Below are positions 16,933 to 27,100 of a stretch of 64,000 nt of DNA, in pieces. Below the pieces are notes generated by a model, which saw nothing but the letters and a program-made list of their open reading frames with translations, was not told where the DNA came from and did no database searches. Positions within the stretch are counted from its first letter, which is position 1, and the number at the start of each line of letters is the position of its first letter. The stretch is from CBDDBH01 sp965225625 (GTDB lineage: Bacteria; Pseudomonadota; Gammaproteobacteria; JADZEE01). The stretch is from the NCBI GenBank assembly GCA_965225625.1, contig CBDDBH010000022.1, forward strand, positions 1 to 64,000. Reading direction: 5' to 3'. The translations under genes were made by a program, and so were the position numbers.

Positions 16933-17664
16933 TTACCGAAAGTCGCCGAATAAGGTCTGCAAAGCACTGATCGCCGCCACCGCCGCGGTTTCCGTGCGCA
17001 ATACCCGGGGTCCGAGCGACACGCTGTGAAAGCCTGCTGCTTCCGCGGCTGCCCATTCTGTTGTTGCGAGTCCGCCTTCCGGGCCGGCAAGCAGCACGGC
17101 ACTGTTATTCACGGAGATCGCGTTGAGTGACGTCCCGGCATCTCCGCGCAATACCACTCGGGTGAGGGGTTGCGATGCGTCTTCAAGCCAGGTTTGTAGC
17201 GCGGTAACTTCGCCCAACTCGGCAATGGTGTTGCGTCCACATTGTTCGCTGGCGCTCAAGATTACGTTATGCCAATGCGCGTGACGTTTCGCCGCCCGCT
17301 CGGCATCGAGTTTTACCATGCTGCGTTCCGTGCTCAGCGGGACGATACGCTGCACGCCCAACTCGACCGCTTTTTGGATGGTGTAGTCCATGCGTTCGCC
17401 GCGCGAGATCCCCTGACCAAGAACTATGCGTAAGGGTGATTCGCGTTCGATCGGGTAATGCTCGCCGATCCGGGCGCTGAGCCGCATTTTATTAAAGGTG
17501 TCGATCTGGGCGGTGAATTCACCGCCCAGGCCGTTGAACAGCCGTACCGGATCACCGGAGCGCAGGCGCAACACCTGCGCCGCGTGACGCACGCTCGCGG
17601 CGGGCAGTTCCAAGCTCATGCCGGGTCGTAGCTCGATATCTACAAATAGTCGGGGTTCACGCAT
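16933..17664 (-). CDS. rsmE: 16S rRNA (uracil1498-N3)-methyltransferase
   Basis: The 243-residue protein begins MREPRLFVDIELRPG with a PUA-like N-terminal domain (RHAAQVLRLRSGDPVRLFNG). It then has a SPOUT methyltransferase fold: GISRGERMDYTIQKAVELGV, RIVPLSTERSMVK, LLAGPEGGLATTEW and the C-terminal knot LGPRVLRTETAAVAAISALQ. It methylates N3 of U1498 in 16S rRNA using SAM. Length is normal. Confidence 0.96.
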   Translation of the reverse strand: MREPRLFVDIELRPGMSLELPAASVRHAAQVLRLRSGDPVRLFNGLGGEFTAQIDTFNKMRLSARIGEHYPIERESPLRIVLGQGISRGERMDYTIQKAVELGVQRIVPLSTERSMVKLDAERAAKRHAHWHNVILSASEQCGRNTIAELGEVTALQTWLEDASQPLTRVVLRGDAGTSLNAISVNNSAVLLAGPEGGLATTEWAAAEAAGFHSVSLGPRVLRTETAAVAAISALQTLFGDFR

Positions 17665-17728
17665 CGTCGTTCGCAGCCTTTCCGGTATGATACGGCTTCG
17701 ATCGCGAACTCGCAGGAGGTGTGACCAA

Positions 17729-18046
17729 ATGGCAGGTGGAAGCGCGAAATTTTCGGTTGGTCAGGTCGTTCACCACAAACGCTTTGATTACCGTGGGGTT
17801 GTCTTCGATGTCGATCCAATTTTTATGGGTAGCGATGCATGGTACGACCAGGTCGCCCAGTCGCGACCGCCCAAGGATCAGCCCTGGTATCACGTTTTAC
17901 CGGACAGCGCTGGGCATTCGACCTACGTTGCCGAGCGAAATCTGGAAGTGGATGAGGTCGGTGATCCCATCGAACACCCGCTTACCCGGGATTATTTCAG
18001 CAGTTTTGAAAATGGCCAATATGTACGACGAGAGCAGGCGAATTGA
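17729..18046 (+). CDS. hspQ: Heat shock protein HspQ (YccV-like, hemimethylated DNA-binding)
   Basis: The ATG at 17729 follows an AGGAGG ribosome site 7 bases upstream and gives 105 residues. The family pattern is clear: KFSVGQVVHHKRFDYRGVVF, DPIFMGSDAWYDQVAQSRPP, QPWYHVLPDS, STYVAERNLE and YFSSFENGQYVRR. In E. coli HspQ is a heat-induced specificity factor/substrate of Lon that also affects DnaA stability. It is divergent from rsmE. The longer upstream frame is not family-like. Confidence 0.95.
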   Translation: MAGGSAKFSVGQVVHHKRFDYRGVVFDVDPIFMGSDAWYDQVAQSRPPKDQPWYHVLPDSAGHSTYVAERNLEVDEVGDPIEHPLTRDYFSSFENGQYVRREQAN

Positions 18047-18112
18047 TGTTTATCAGTTTCCGACCAAACCGTCTCGAGCAACCAATTACATCGTGCCCGC
18101 CCTAATACCACT

Positions 18113-18252
18113 CCGTCATTGCGAGCCCCCGTACATAGGGGACGTTTCACGCAAACCACCTGTCAGCAGGATGTGTCGGCATGAGGTGGATTGCGTGAAA
18201 CGTCCCCACTTTATGAGGGCTTCGGCATGCTGCGGATGCCTCGCAATGACGG
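18113..18252. repeat. MITE-like inverted repeat (CCGTCATTGCGAG ends)
   Basis: The block opens with CCGTCATTGCGAG and closes with CTCGCAATGACGG, a perfect 13-base terminal inverted repeat. An inner pair, GGGGACGTTTCACGCAAACC and GGATTGCGTGAAACGTCCCC, is also nearly fully complementary, so the whole 140 bases can fold into one long hairpin. It fills the space between hspQ and the TerB-like gene and has no coding content. Confidence 0.8.
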
Positions 18253-18265
18253 GGGGACGATCACA

Positions 18266-18721
18266 ATGCTCTCCGCGATAAAAAGCTTCTTCGTAGAACA
18301 ACTCTCGAGCGCCGAAGTCAGTGAGGATCCTGAGCATCTTCTGCGGCTGGCTACTACGGCGCTGCTCATCGAGATCAGTCGCGCCGATGCCGAAGTGAGC
18401 GCGGACGAGGAAAGCAAAATTCTGGCGCTGGTTCAGCGCCATTTTGATTTGCCCCCGGAAGAGACGCATGCACTCATCGCGCAAGCGGACGACCACGCTG
18501 ATGAGGCCGTTTCACTGTACCAATTTACCAGCGTTTTAAATGACCATCTCTCGCGCGAAGAACGTGCGCGGGTAGTGGAGTTGCTTTGGGAAATTGCGTT
18601 CGCCGACCAGTACCTCGACAAATATGAGGATTTCTACGTACGCAAAATCTCCGATTTACTGCACGTCTCGCACGCAGATTTCATCAGATTGAAGCACCGC
18701 GTGAAAGAGCGAGCGGGCTAG
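18266..18721 (+). CDS. TerB-family (tellurite resistance-like) protein
   Basis: The ATG at 18266 gives 151 residues, all helical. The TerB pattern is visible as LLRLATTALLIEISRADAEV, DEESKILALVQRHF, LNDHLSREERARVVELLWEI, AFADQYLDKYEDFYVRKISD and LLHVSHADFIRLKH. TerB-like proteins often bind divalent metals through acidic residues on two helices and are found in stress-response clusters. There are no other ter genes here, so a stand-alone role is likely. The start lies immediately after the MITE-like repeat. Confidence 0.88.
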   Translation: MLSAIKSFFVEQLSSAEVSEDPEHLLRLATTALLIEISRADAEVSADEESKILALVQRHFDLPPEETHALIAQADDHADEAVSLYQFTSVLNDHLSREERARVVELLWEIAFADQYLDKYEDFYVRKISDLLHVSHADFIRLKHRVKERAG

Positions 18722-18753
18722 GAACAAACACATTGATCTCAGGCGCGGGTTCC

Positions 18754-19194
18754 CTAACCCGGCCCGAGCATGGCTTCGATGAGCTGATCCTCCAGATCGA
18801 TGCGTTCGCTGAGTTCCTCCGCCAGCTTGGTCAAATCGTCGGGCAAGCTCTCGGCAAGGTAATTGGCCTCCATGCCCTCGTACTTATCGTTGAAGTCCAC
18901 GGCGGTTTCGGTTGTCTCCGCGATACGTGGATAAAGATTTTCGGCCAGCTCGACTACCGGCTGGCGGCGCTCGCTGCGTTCGCCGATGCGCTGATAAAGA
19001 CCGAAATGGCCGGCTGCGATGTAATCCATCAGCACCGCCATGAAATCGGTCAGCTCTTCGTTGGTTACCGGCTCGGGGTTGTCGGACTCCAGCCCTGACA
19101 ACTTCCAGAGTTTTACCAGCATCGGCTCGCGCTGTTGCAGCATTGCTTGAATGAGCTCGCGCGTTTGTGGCCGGTTATGCATGCTATCAGTCAT
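18754..19194 (-). CDS. rsd: Rsd/AlgQ-type anti-sigma-70 regulator
   Basis: The 146-residue protein starts MTDSMHNRPQTRELIQAM at 19194; a start four codons later is also possible. The Rsd/AlgQ pattern follows: LQQREPMLVKLWKLSGL, LTDFMAVLMDYIAAGHFGLY, NLYPRIAETTETAVDFNDKY and LPDDLTKLAEELSERIDLED. Rsd binds domain 4 of sigma-70 and shifts RNA polymerase to alternative sigma factors in stationary phase. It is convergent with the TerB-like gene and divergent from the kinase gene at 19340. Confidence 0.92.
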   Translation of the reverse strand: MTDSMHNRPQTRELIQAMLQQREPMLVKLWKLSGLESDNPEPVTNEELTDFMAVLMDYIAAGHFGLYQRIGERSERRQPVVELAENLYPRIAETTETAVDFNDKYEGMEANYLAESLPDDLTKLAEELSERIDLEDQLIEAMLGPG

Positions 19195-19339
19195 GTATCC
19201 TCCGCCGCTTCGTAACCGGCTCGTTTGGGCTGCATAGTGTAATGCAGATGTTAACGGGCGGTAAGGTGCCCTGGCGATTTGCACCGTGCTCGGGTGCCCT
19301 ATCGCGAAACGTTCTGCGCACACGGCTATAATTCGACCT

Positions 19340-20800
19340 ATGGAAATACCGGGCTATGAGATCAAGCAATCGATCGGCTCGGGCGGGATGGCGACCGCCT
19401 ACTTGGCAATTCAAACATCACTGGGTCGCCAGGTTGTCATCAAGGCCCTAGACACGCAGGACAAATCCTCGGCCGATATGGTGGAGCGGTTCCTCAATGA
19501 GGGTCGCATCATCGCGTCGTTCAATCACCCACACATCGTCACTATCTACGATATCGGCATTGCCGAGGACGCAGTTTATATCTCCATGGAGTATGTCGAG
19601 GGCGGCGACCTCAAACAACGCATGCGCAAGCACCTGTCCACCGGACCCGAAGCCGTCAAGCTCGTCCAGGATATCGCCAGCGGATTGCAGGTCGCGCATG
19701 AGAACGGCATCGTCCATCGCGACGTAAAACCGGGCAATATTCTTTTCAGGCGTGACGGCACGCCACTGCTGAGCGACTTCGGCATCGCCAAGCAACTCAC
19801 TACCGATCACGATCTGACCTCGACCGGAATTTTTCTGGGCAGCCCGAACTATATGGCGCCGGAGCAGGCAGAGGGCGGGCCTATAGACGGACGCGCCGAT
19901 CTCTACGCCTTGGGTGTGATCTTCTACGAGCTGCTGACCGGTGAGAAGCCGTACAAGGCCGCGTCGGTAATAGATATCATCGTCGCGCACAAACAGGCGC
20001 CTATTCCGAAACTGCCGGACAAGTATTCTGACTATCAAGAATTTTTAGAGTTACTGCTCGCCAAGAAACGGCGCGACCGCTTTCGTGACGCCAAGAGTCT
20101 GATCTACTTCGCAGAGCACTTGACATTATCGCCGAGCGCGCCGCTGCCGCAGCCCGATGTCGGGGAGCGCACCGATGAAGCCAATATACCGACCGTCCAG
20201 GCCCGTATTGAGCTCGATGACGAGACCACGCTCGGCAAACCCAAGCGCAGACCGAAACGTATACCAGCGGTGCTAATGGTGTTGCTGGTGCTTGCGACCG
20301 TCGGGTTTGTTGGTGTGCACTATCTGGCAAGTCAGATGAACGAAGAACCGCGGCGAGATCTGACAAGTCTGCCGTTGCAGGGAATGCCAGTATTGAGCGT
20401 CCCCGAAACAGGTGGTAACACAGCTACGCCGGCACAATCGGCGATACTAGCCGGAGTTACCAAGGCGCCGGCGCGCGATGAAGTTATAACCGCGTTGAGT
20501 TGGCTCGGCCAGAAAAGCCTTGAAGATTTTCGCTTGACTGCGCCGGCCAAGGACAACGCTTATTACTATTACAGCAAGTTGCTGCAAATTGATCCGCAAA
20601 ACCCGCGAGGTCAGCGCGGTATGTTGCAGATCGCTGAACGATTCGCGCTGCTGGCCGAACGCGAGGTCGCCAATGGAAATCCTACGCAGGCCATGCAATA
20701 CGTCGGCATCGGGTTACAAATCGATCCAAACAATCAAGCTTTGCAGTCGCTTCAATCGCTGACCGGATCCAGCGGCGGTATCGGCGGTCTGTTTAAATAG
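19340..20800 (+). CDS. Transmembrane Ser/Thr protein kinase with periplasmic TPR-like module
   Basis: The ATG at 19340 gives 486 residues. The kinase domain (about 8-270) has all key motifs: IGSGGMATAYLA loop, VVIK lysine, HRDVKPGN (about 126), DFG (about 146) and YMAPEQ (about 172). A single membrane segment follows (VLMVLLVLATVGFVGVHYL, about 311-330). The C-terminal region (about 376-480) carries one TPR-like module: LEDFRLTAPAKDNAYYYYSK, LLQIDPQNPRGQRGMLQIAE and a GNPTQAMQYVGIGLQIDPNN end. The same module recurs three times in the kinase at 32855. The substrate is unknown. Confidence 0.93.
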   Translation: MEIPGYEIKQSIGSGGMATAYLAIQTSLGRQVVIKALDTQDKSSADMVERFLNEGRIIASFNHPHIVTIYDIGIAEDAVYISMEYVEGGDLKQRMRKHLSTGPEAVKLVQDIASGLQVAHENGIVHRDVKPGNILFRRDGTPLLSDFGIAKQLTTDHDLTSTGIFLGSPNYMAPEQAEGGPIDGRADLYALGVIFYELLTGEKPYKAASVIDIIVAHKQAPIPKLPDKYSDYQEFLELLLAKKRRDRFRDAKSLIYFAEHLTLSPSAPLPQPDVGERTDEANIPTVQARIELDDETTLGKPKRRPKRIPAVLMVLLVLATVGFVGVHYLASQMNEEPRRDLTSLPLQGMPVLSVPETGGNTATPAQSAILAGVTKAPARDEVITALSWLGQKSLEDFRLTAPAKDNAYYYYSKLLQIDPQNPRGQRGMLQIAERFALLAEREVANGNPTQAMQYVGIGLQIDPNNQALQSLQSLTGSSGGIGGLFK

Positions 20801-20840
20801 CCGGCGTACAGGGGAATTAGCGCCGCAAACCGCTACGGTG

Positions 20841-21368
20841 TCACTCGTCCTGTAGCGCCGAATTGAGTATGGACTGCGCTTCTTCCGTACGTAGCAGGTC
20901 CCAGGCATTGACCACGTTGCGCAGCCGATTAATTGTCTCAGTTTCCTCGTCTCCTGCCTCCTGTTCGTCGGGCTTGGGCGCCACCACTGAGAATGTCGGC
21001 TCGGTGTCTTCGGAGTCCAGGGAATAAAATTCTTCTTCCTCCGCTTTGCCGTACAACTCGGCAAGCCGCGCCGCGCGCTCTTCGCTAAGTGCCTGTTTTT
21101 CTTCATTGACGAGGGAGAATGCGCGCCAGCGCAGATCCTGACGTTGGGCGTCATTGACGACGACATCGGTGTCGTCGATCAACTGGCCGCTATCGAATAC
21201 GAAGACCCGCGGTCCGGACTGGCCACTGCGATACCATGACGGTGGTTTTCCCGATAATTGAGTCGAGCCGGAATCGGGATTAATCCACTGGTACATACGC
21301 GCCTCAGCCGGCTGTGTCATCAGCAAGCCGGTCATGACGAATAGAAAACCCCAGGTACGTGCTTTCAT
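20841..21368 (-). CDS. Secreted DUF4124-type protein
   Basis: The ATG at 21368 (MKARTWGFLFVMTGLLMTQP, then AEARMYQW) starts a 175-residue protein with a clear signal peptide. A DUF4124 motif follows (MYQWINPDSGSTQLSGKPPS), a short beta element with Tyr/Trp common in gammaproteobacterial envelope proteins. The rest is acidic and helical (EERAARLAELYGKAEEEEF) with an unstructured middle. Function unknown. The long upstream extension of the frame has no family features. Confidence 0.8.
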   Translation of the reverse strand: MKARTWGFLFVMTGLLMTQPAEARMYQWINPDSGSTQLSGKPPSWYRSGQSGPRVFVFDSGQLIDDTDVVVNDAQRQDLRWRAFSLVNEEKQALSEERAARLAELYGKAEEEEFYSLDSEDTEPTFSVVAPKPDEQEAGDEETETINRLRNVVNAWDLLRTEEAQSILNSALQDE

Positions 21369-21494
21369 AACGTTGCGCCTGTTTCCTACACCTGATTCTA
21401 AGGTTACCTCAGGCGTTACCTGAACGCCATCCGGGCTGCAATCGGTGCGGGGATTGATGGCATAATCCGGTGTCCAGCGCACGCCCGGTGAATT

Positions 21495-24161
21495 ATGGAT
21501 CAGCACTGTTTTTCTAGCATCGCCGCCGGCGCCGTGGTCGTTACCGCCAATCAACGTCTGTATCGGGCGATAGTGGACGATTACGATGCCGCTTGTCTCG
21601 CTGATGGGCAGCGCGCCTGGGAAACTGCCGACGTATTGCCTTGGACACCGTGGCTGGAGCGCATGTGGCGCGAGGCGCCGCTGGAGGCGCGTGGCGGACA
21701 ACGTTTGTTGTCCGATATGGAAGAAGCGCTGATTTGGGAACAAATCGTCGCGGCCGATCCGCGCGCCGATGGACTCCTGCAGCTCGCCAATACGGCGCAA
21801 GCCGCCCGCGAGGCCGCGGCCTTGTTGCACGCCTGGGAAATCGAAGTGGATGCGCTTACCGCGGGCAGTAACCGCGACGTGCACGCATTCCGCGCCTGGC
21901 AGCGTAGTTTTACCGTGGACTGTGAGCATAACAATTGGCTTACGCGTGGTGCGCTGTGCAGGCGCGTGGCTGGGCTCGTGGAGAGGGGCAAAATACAACG
22001 GCCGGCAACGCTGTGGCTGGCTGGTTTTGCCGAGCTCGCGCCGCAACAAACGTCACTCATCGCGGCGCTGCGTGCCGCTGGTAGTCGTGTAGAAGACTTT
22101 CCGCAACCCGTGTGTGAACCGGTGCCGCAGCGCGTTGCATTTGCCGACGCGCATAGTGAAGCAGTAGCGGTCGCGAAGTGGCTCAAGCAGACGCTGGCCG
22201 ATGAGCCTCGCGCACGCATTGGCGTAGTGGTGCCGCAGATCGGTGCTATGAAGACGGTGCTACGCAATATTCTCGACGATACGCTGGCGCCGGGCGCGAT
22301 TCTGCCGCAACCCACGGCAACGGCCTTGCCGTACAACATGTCGCTCGGTGATCCACTGGCGCACTATCCGATGATCGATACCGCGTTGCGGGTGTTACGC
22401 GTAGCAACTGGCCGATTGTCATTGGATGAGGTCGGGTGCTTGCTGCGCTCGCCGTTTCTGCGCGCCGCCGAAGCGGAGTTTGCGGGACGTGCGTGCTTGG
22501 ATGCCGAACTCCACAAGCAGGGTCGCCGAGAGTTGGGATTGCCGGCGCTGCTCGCCGCGATTGAACGGTCCAAGTTCGCCACTGCCAATGCTGGATTGCA
22601 GGATTTGATCACGCGATTGCGCAGCGCCGCGCAGGCGTGGCCGCGGCGTAGCGCGCCCAGTGGTTGGGCCGGCCACTTCGCGGCATTTTTGAATGCTGCA
22701 GGTTGGCCGGGTGAGCGCGCGCTCGACGCTGCTGAATACCAGACGCTGGAAAGCTGGCGTACGTTACTGGATCGTTTCGCCAGTCTTGATCCCGTGCGAC
22801 CGTTGCTTGAGGCACGCGAGGCTGTGGGCGTGATCCGGCGGCTGGCCGGCAAGCATATCTTTCAGCCACGTTCCCCCCAGGTGCAGGTGCAGGTGCTTGG
22901 TCCGCTGGAGGCGATCGGGCAGCGTTTCGATTATCTGTGGATTATGAATCTGCACGACGAAGTGTGGCCTGAATCGCCGCGTCCCACGCCGTTCATTCCG
23001 ATCCGGCTGCAGCGCGAGAAGGGCATTGCACATGCATCCCCCGAACGTGAACTGGAATACGCGCGCGCGGTCCTCAGCCGTCTGCTGGCGACCGCGCCCA
23101 AGGTCGTGCTTAGTTATCCATGTAATGACATTGATCGTGAATTGCGGCCTAGTCCGTTGATCCGTGGCTACCCGGAAAGCGAACCGCCGGTGAGCGATGA
23201 TGCTGTTAACTACACCCAGCAAATACAGGCCTCGCGCCAGCTGCAATGGTTGCACGACGCGGCAGCCCCATCAGTCGCAATGGATGCGCAGGTTCGCGGA
23301 GGTACCTCGCTGCTGCGTGATCAGGCGCTTTGTCCATTTCGGGCGTTTGCACATCACCGGCTGAATGCGAAAGCATTGGAACAGCCAGGCAACGGACTGG
23401 ACGCCTCGGAACGCGGCCAGTTGGTGCATCAAGCACTACATTTTCTGTGGGCGGATCTTCGCGACCATGCGCGCCTGGTCACGCTTGATGAGGCCGCCTG
23501 TCAGGAGCGGGTTGCGCGTGCCGTCGAGCGGGCCATCGACGCGTTCCGGCGCCAGCGACCCGATGCATTCGGTGCAAGATTCACGGCGATGGAGCAGGCC
23601 CGCTTGTCCCGGTTATTGATGCAATGGCTGGGCGTGGACCGTTCGCGCCCGCCATTCACTGTAACCGGCGTCGAGACCAAGCACGCCGCAGTCCTGGACG
23701 GGATGACCCTGGACACCCGCATTGACCGTATCGACAAGTTAGCCGATGGACGAATCGCGATCATCGACTACAAAACCGGCAACCCGGAGCGCGTAAGGAT
23801 CGGCAATTGGTTCAGCGAGCGCCCGGAAGATCCGCAACTGCCGCTGTATGCGATAACGACGAAAGGTCCACTAGGGGCTGTACTGTTTGCGCGCGTAAGC
23901 AAGGGTCGTTGCGACTACATTGGCGTGAGCGAGTCAGACAATGTGGTGGTGGATGTCGGCGCGTTTGAGACAACGCGCGAGGCGAACGATGTTGGTGATT
24001 GGCAGGCTTTGCTAAATGGTTGGTCAGAGGTAATCAATGCAATCGCGCAGGAATATCGGCGCGGTGATGCCCGCGTTGCGCCCAAGCGCGCCAGTGTGTG
24101 CGACACCTGCGATCTGCATAGCTTCTGTCGGATCCGGGATCGCGAGGCGACCCCGGCATGA
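21495..24161 (+). CDS. AddB-like PD-(D/E)XK nuclease of a double-strand-break repair complex
   Basis: This 888-residue protein has a degenerate helicase-like N-terminal half (FSSIAAGAVVVTANQRL; LWLAGFAELAPQQTSLIAAL; FDYLWIMNLHDEVWPESPRP). The C-terminal nuclease domain shows GQLVHQALHFLW, DTRIDRIDKLADGRIAIIDY and KTGNPE. An AddB-type iron-sulfur site is visible: one Cys in LLRDQALCPFRAF and three in VCDTCDLHSFCRI. Together with the helicase-nuclease encoded next, whose ATG overlaps its stop by 4 bases, it should process DNA ends for recombination. It belongs to the proteobacterial probable DNA repair branch rather than Bacillus AddB proper. Confidence 0.88.
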   Translation: MDQHCFSSIAAGAVVVTANQRLYRAIVDDYDAACLADGQRAWETADVLPWTPWLERMWREAPLEARGGQRLLSDMEEALIWEQIVAADPRADGLLQLANTAQAAREAAALLHAWEIEVDALTAGSNRDVHAFRAWQRSFTVDCEHNNWLTRGALCRRVAGLVERGKIQRPATLWLAGFAELAPQQTSLIAALRAAGSRVEDFPQPVCEPVPQRVAFADAHSEAVAVAKWLKQTLADEPRARIGVVVPQIGAMKTVLRNILDDTLAPGAILPQPTATALPYNMSLGDPLAHYPMIDTALRVLRVATGRLSLDEVGCLLRSPFLRAAEAEFAGRACLDAELHKQGRRELGLPALLAAIERSKFATANAGLQDLITRLRSAAQAWPRRSAPSGWAGHFAAFLNAAGWPGERALDAAEYQTLESWRTLLDRFASLDPVRPLLEAREAVGVIRRLAGKHIFQPRSPQVQVQVLGPLEAIGQRFDYLWIMNLHDEVWPESPRPTPFIPIRLQREKGIAHASPERELEYARAVLSRLLATAPKVVLSYPCNDIDRELRPSPLIRGYPESEPPVSDDAVNYTQQIQASRQLQWLHDAAAPSVAMDAQVRGGTSLLRDQALCPFRAFAHHRLNAKALEQPGNGLDASERGQLVHQALHFLWADLRDHARLVTLDEAACQERVARAVERAIDAFRRQRPDAFGARFTAMEQARLSRLLMQWLGVDRSRPPFTVTGVETKHAAVLDGMTLDTRIDRIDKLADGRIAIIDYKTGNPERVRIGNWFSERPEDPQLPLYAITTKGPLGAVLFARVSKGRCDYIGVSESDNVVVDVGAFETTREANDVGDWQALLNGWSEVINAIAQEYRRGDARVAPKRASVCDTCDLHSFCRIRDREATPA

Positions 24162-27100
24162 GCAATAACGATAACGCCGCCCGTGCCCGCGCCCTTGATC
24201 CCGGCACTTCATTCATAGTGCAGGCGCCTGCCGGCTCCGGTAAGACCGAGTTGTTGATCCAACGCTATCTGGTGCTGCTCGCGCGGGTAGAACGCCCTGA
24301 AGAAATCGTTGCCATCACCTTTACCCGCAAAGCCGCCAACGAAATGCGCGCGCGCGTGAGTGATGCTTTGCACGCGGCGCGCGTTGGGGATATGCCGCAG
24401 TCCCCGCAGTTGCGTCACTCCGCACAACTGGCGCAGGCGGTGGTTGTGCGGGATCGCGCACAGGGCTGGCAACTCGAATCCAGTCCCGGCCGTATGCAGA
24501 TCCAGACTATCGATGCATTGAACATACGACTGACCCGCACGCTACCGATCCTGTCGCGGTTCGGCGTGCAGCCGGAAACCTTGGATGACGCACGCGATCT
24601 ATATCGGGAAGCCGCACGCAATACTTTGTTGGAACTGGAAGGTGATACGCAATGGTCGTCGGCCATTGCAAGTGTGTTGACGCATATCGACAACGACGTC
24701 GCACGTCTGGAAGCGTTGCTCGCGCAAATGTTGCAGCGCCGCGACCAGTGGCAACGTCACATTGGACCGGGTCGCAAGCAGTTGGAAACCGCGATCGCCA
24801 ACGCCGTAAGCAGCGAGCTTGCCGTATTAAGCGCGTTGTTACCCTCGGCGCTGGGTACAGAACTCGCCGCGCTTGGACGCTTTGCGGCGAGCCGCGTTGA
24901 TGCTGTAGCCAATCCACTTATCGAGCATTGTGCTGAACTGGATGGGGCACCCGGGGCAACGCCGGTCTCGCTCGATAAATGGCAGGGTGTCGCAGAGTTG
25001 TTATTGACCCAGGCGGGCAGGTGGCGTCGCACGGTCACGCACAAGCTGGGATTTCCTTCGCCAAGTGGTGTAAGCGGCGCGGATAAGGCGCTATTTAAAC
25101 AGATGAAGCAACGCCACAGCGCACTCGTTACGCAACTGCAAGACATCGCCGAATTTGAAGAGCGTCTCGCGGCCGTGCGCAAACTGCCGCCTGCGACCTA
25201 TACCGACCAGCAATGGCAGGTGCTGGAAGCGTTGTTCGAAGTTTTGCACCTGGCGAGCGCCCAGCTTTGGTTGGCGTGCGGAGGCCGTGGGCAAATCGAC
25301 TTTCAAGGTGTGGCGTCGGCAGCGCTCGATGCACTGGGCGAGCTTGACGCGCCCAGCGATCTGGCGTTGGCATTGGATTATCAGATCAAACACATTCTCG
25401 TCGATGAGTTCCAGGACACTTCGGTGACCCAATTCGACTTGCTGCAACGGTTGACGGCCGGCTGGTCCGAAGGCGATGGCCATAGCTTGTTTCTGGTCGG
25501 TGATCCCATGCAGTCGATCTACCGATTTCGCGAGGCCGAAGTCGGCTTGTTCGTACGCACGCGAACGCGTCAATGGCTGGGCACCGTGTCGCTGGAGGCA
25601 CTGACGCTTACGGTCAATTTTCGCTCGGAGTCGGGTGTTGTTGACTGGGTCAATACGAGCTTTGCCGCCATTTTCCCGCTGGTCGCCGACGCCAATTCCG
25701 GCGCGGTTGAATTCGTGGCCTCACAAGCAGCTCGTGAGCAGGGCTCGGGCGGTGTGACCGTGCACCCGGTGTGGCCCGAGATCATCAGCGAGGCCGACAG
25801 TATCATCGAGTTGCTGGCCTGGCTCCAAAGCGAGAGGCCGACGGATGAAATCGCGATCCTGGTGCGTAGCCGCAACCACCTCATCGAGTTAGTGCAATTG
25901 TTGAAACAGCGGCGCATGCGCTTCAAGGCCGTTGACATCGACACACTGGGTGAACGCGCGGCAGTGATGGATCTGCTGGCGCTGACCCGCGCGCTACTGC
26001 ATCCGGCGGATCGCATTTCCTGGTTGGCAGTGTTGCGCGCGCCCTGGTGTGGAATGACGCTGGCGGATCTTTACGTACTAGCGGCGGACCGGGTTCATGC
26101 CACGGTCTGGGAAAGTATTCGCGACCCTGAGCTTTGTGCCCGCCTCAGCCAGGATGGTCGCGCGCGACTGGATCAGGTGCGCACCGTCCTTGAAACCGCC
26201 ATCGCCGAGCGTCGTCGGCGTGCCTTGCCGAGATGGGCGCAGGGTACGTGGCTTGCACTCGGGGGACCGGCCGCGGTCGAGAGCGCCACTGATCTGGAAA
26301 ACGCCCGCAGCTACTTCGAGCTATTGGAGCGTGAAGAGACGGCTGGTGATCTTGTCGATATTGCCCGTCTGCAACAACGCGTCGCGGAGTTATATGCGGT
26401 GCCGGATCTGGGCGCCGATGCGCGCCTGCAGATTATGACTCTGCACAAAGCCAAGGGGCTCGAATTCGATACCGTGATCATCCCCGGTCTGGGACGCCGT
26501 GGCGCCAGCGACGATGAGCGCTTACTGGAATGGATCGAACGCCCCAGCGAGGCAGCTACTGAACTACTCATTGCACCCATGCGCGAAGTTGGCGGTGAGC
26601 GCGATCGTACTTTTGATTTCATCGCGAGCTTGTCTCTCAAACAGTCGCGTTTACGAGGAGGCGAGACTGTTGTATGTGGGCGCGACCCGTGCCCGCCGCG
26701 CATTGCACTTGTTCGGTCAGGCGAACAAACATATCGACAATAACAACAACGTGAGTGTGCGCGTGCCAGGTGGCTCGCTGTTGCAGGTGTTGTGGCCGGC
26801 GGTGGCAGCGCAATATGAGCAGGCCGTCGGTCAACTTGATCTGAACGAGCCAAGTCCGCCGGATTATGAGGTGGTGGCGCGTGGCATAAAGCGTTTCGCC
26901 GCCGATTGGCAATTACCCGCACCGCCGCCCGGCGCGGCGTTGTCGATCGGCCCGGACCGAGACGCAACGGAGGTGGTTGAATTCGAATGGGCGAGCCCGG
27001 TGATCCGGCATGTCGGTATTGTGGTTCATGCGCTGCTGCAACGTATCGGTGAGGATGGCCTGCCAGCCTGGGATCCTGCGCGCGTGGTCGGATTGCGCAG

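Noticed and set aside
21581..22339. 252-codon minus-strand frame inside the addB-like gene
   Set aside because: Antisense shadow rich in Ser, Arg and Ala with no recognisable domain.
26600..26700. Programmed frameshift in the helicase gene
   Set aside because: No slippery heptamer with a following stem was evident, and AddA-like genes are not known to need frameshifting; a mutation or error is simpler.
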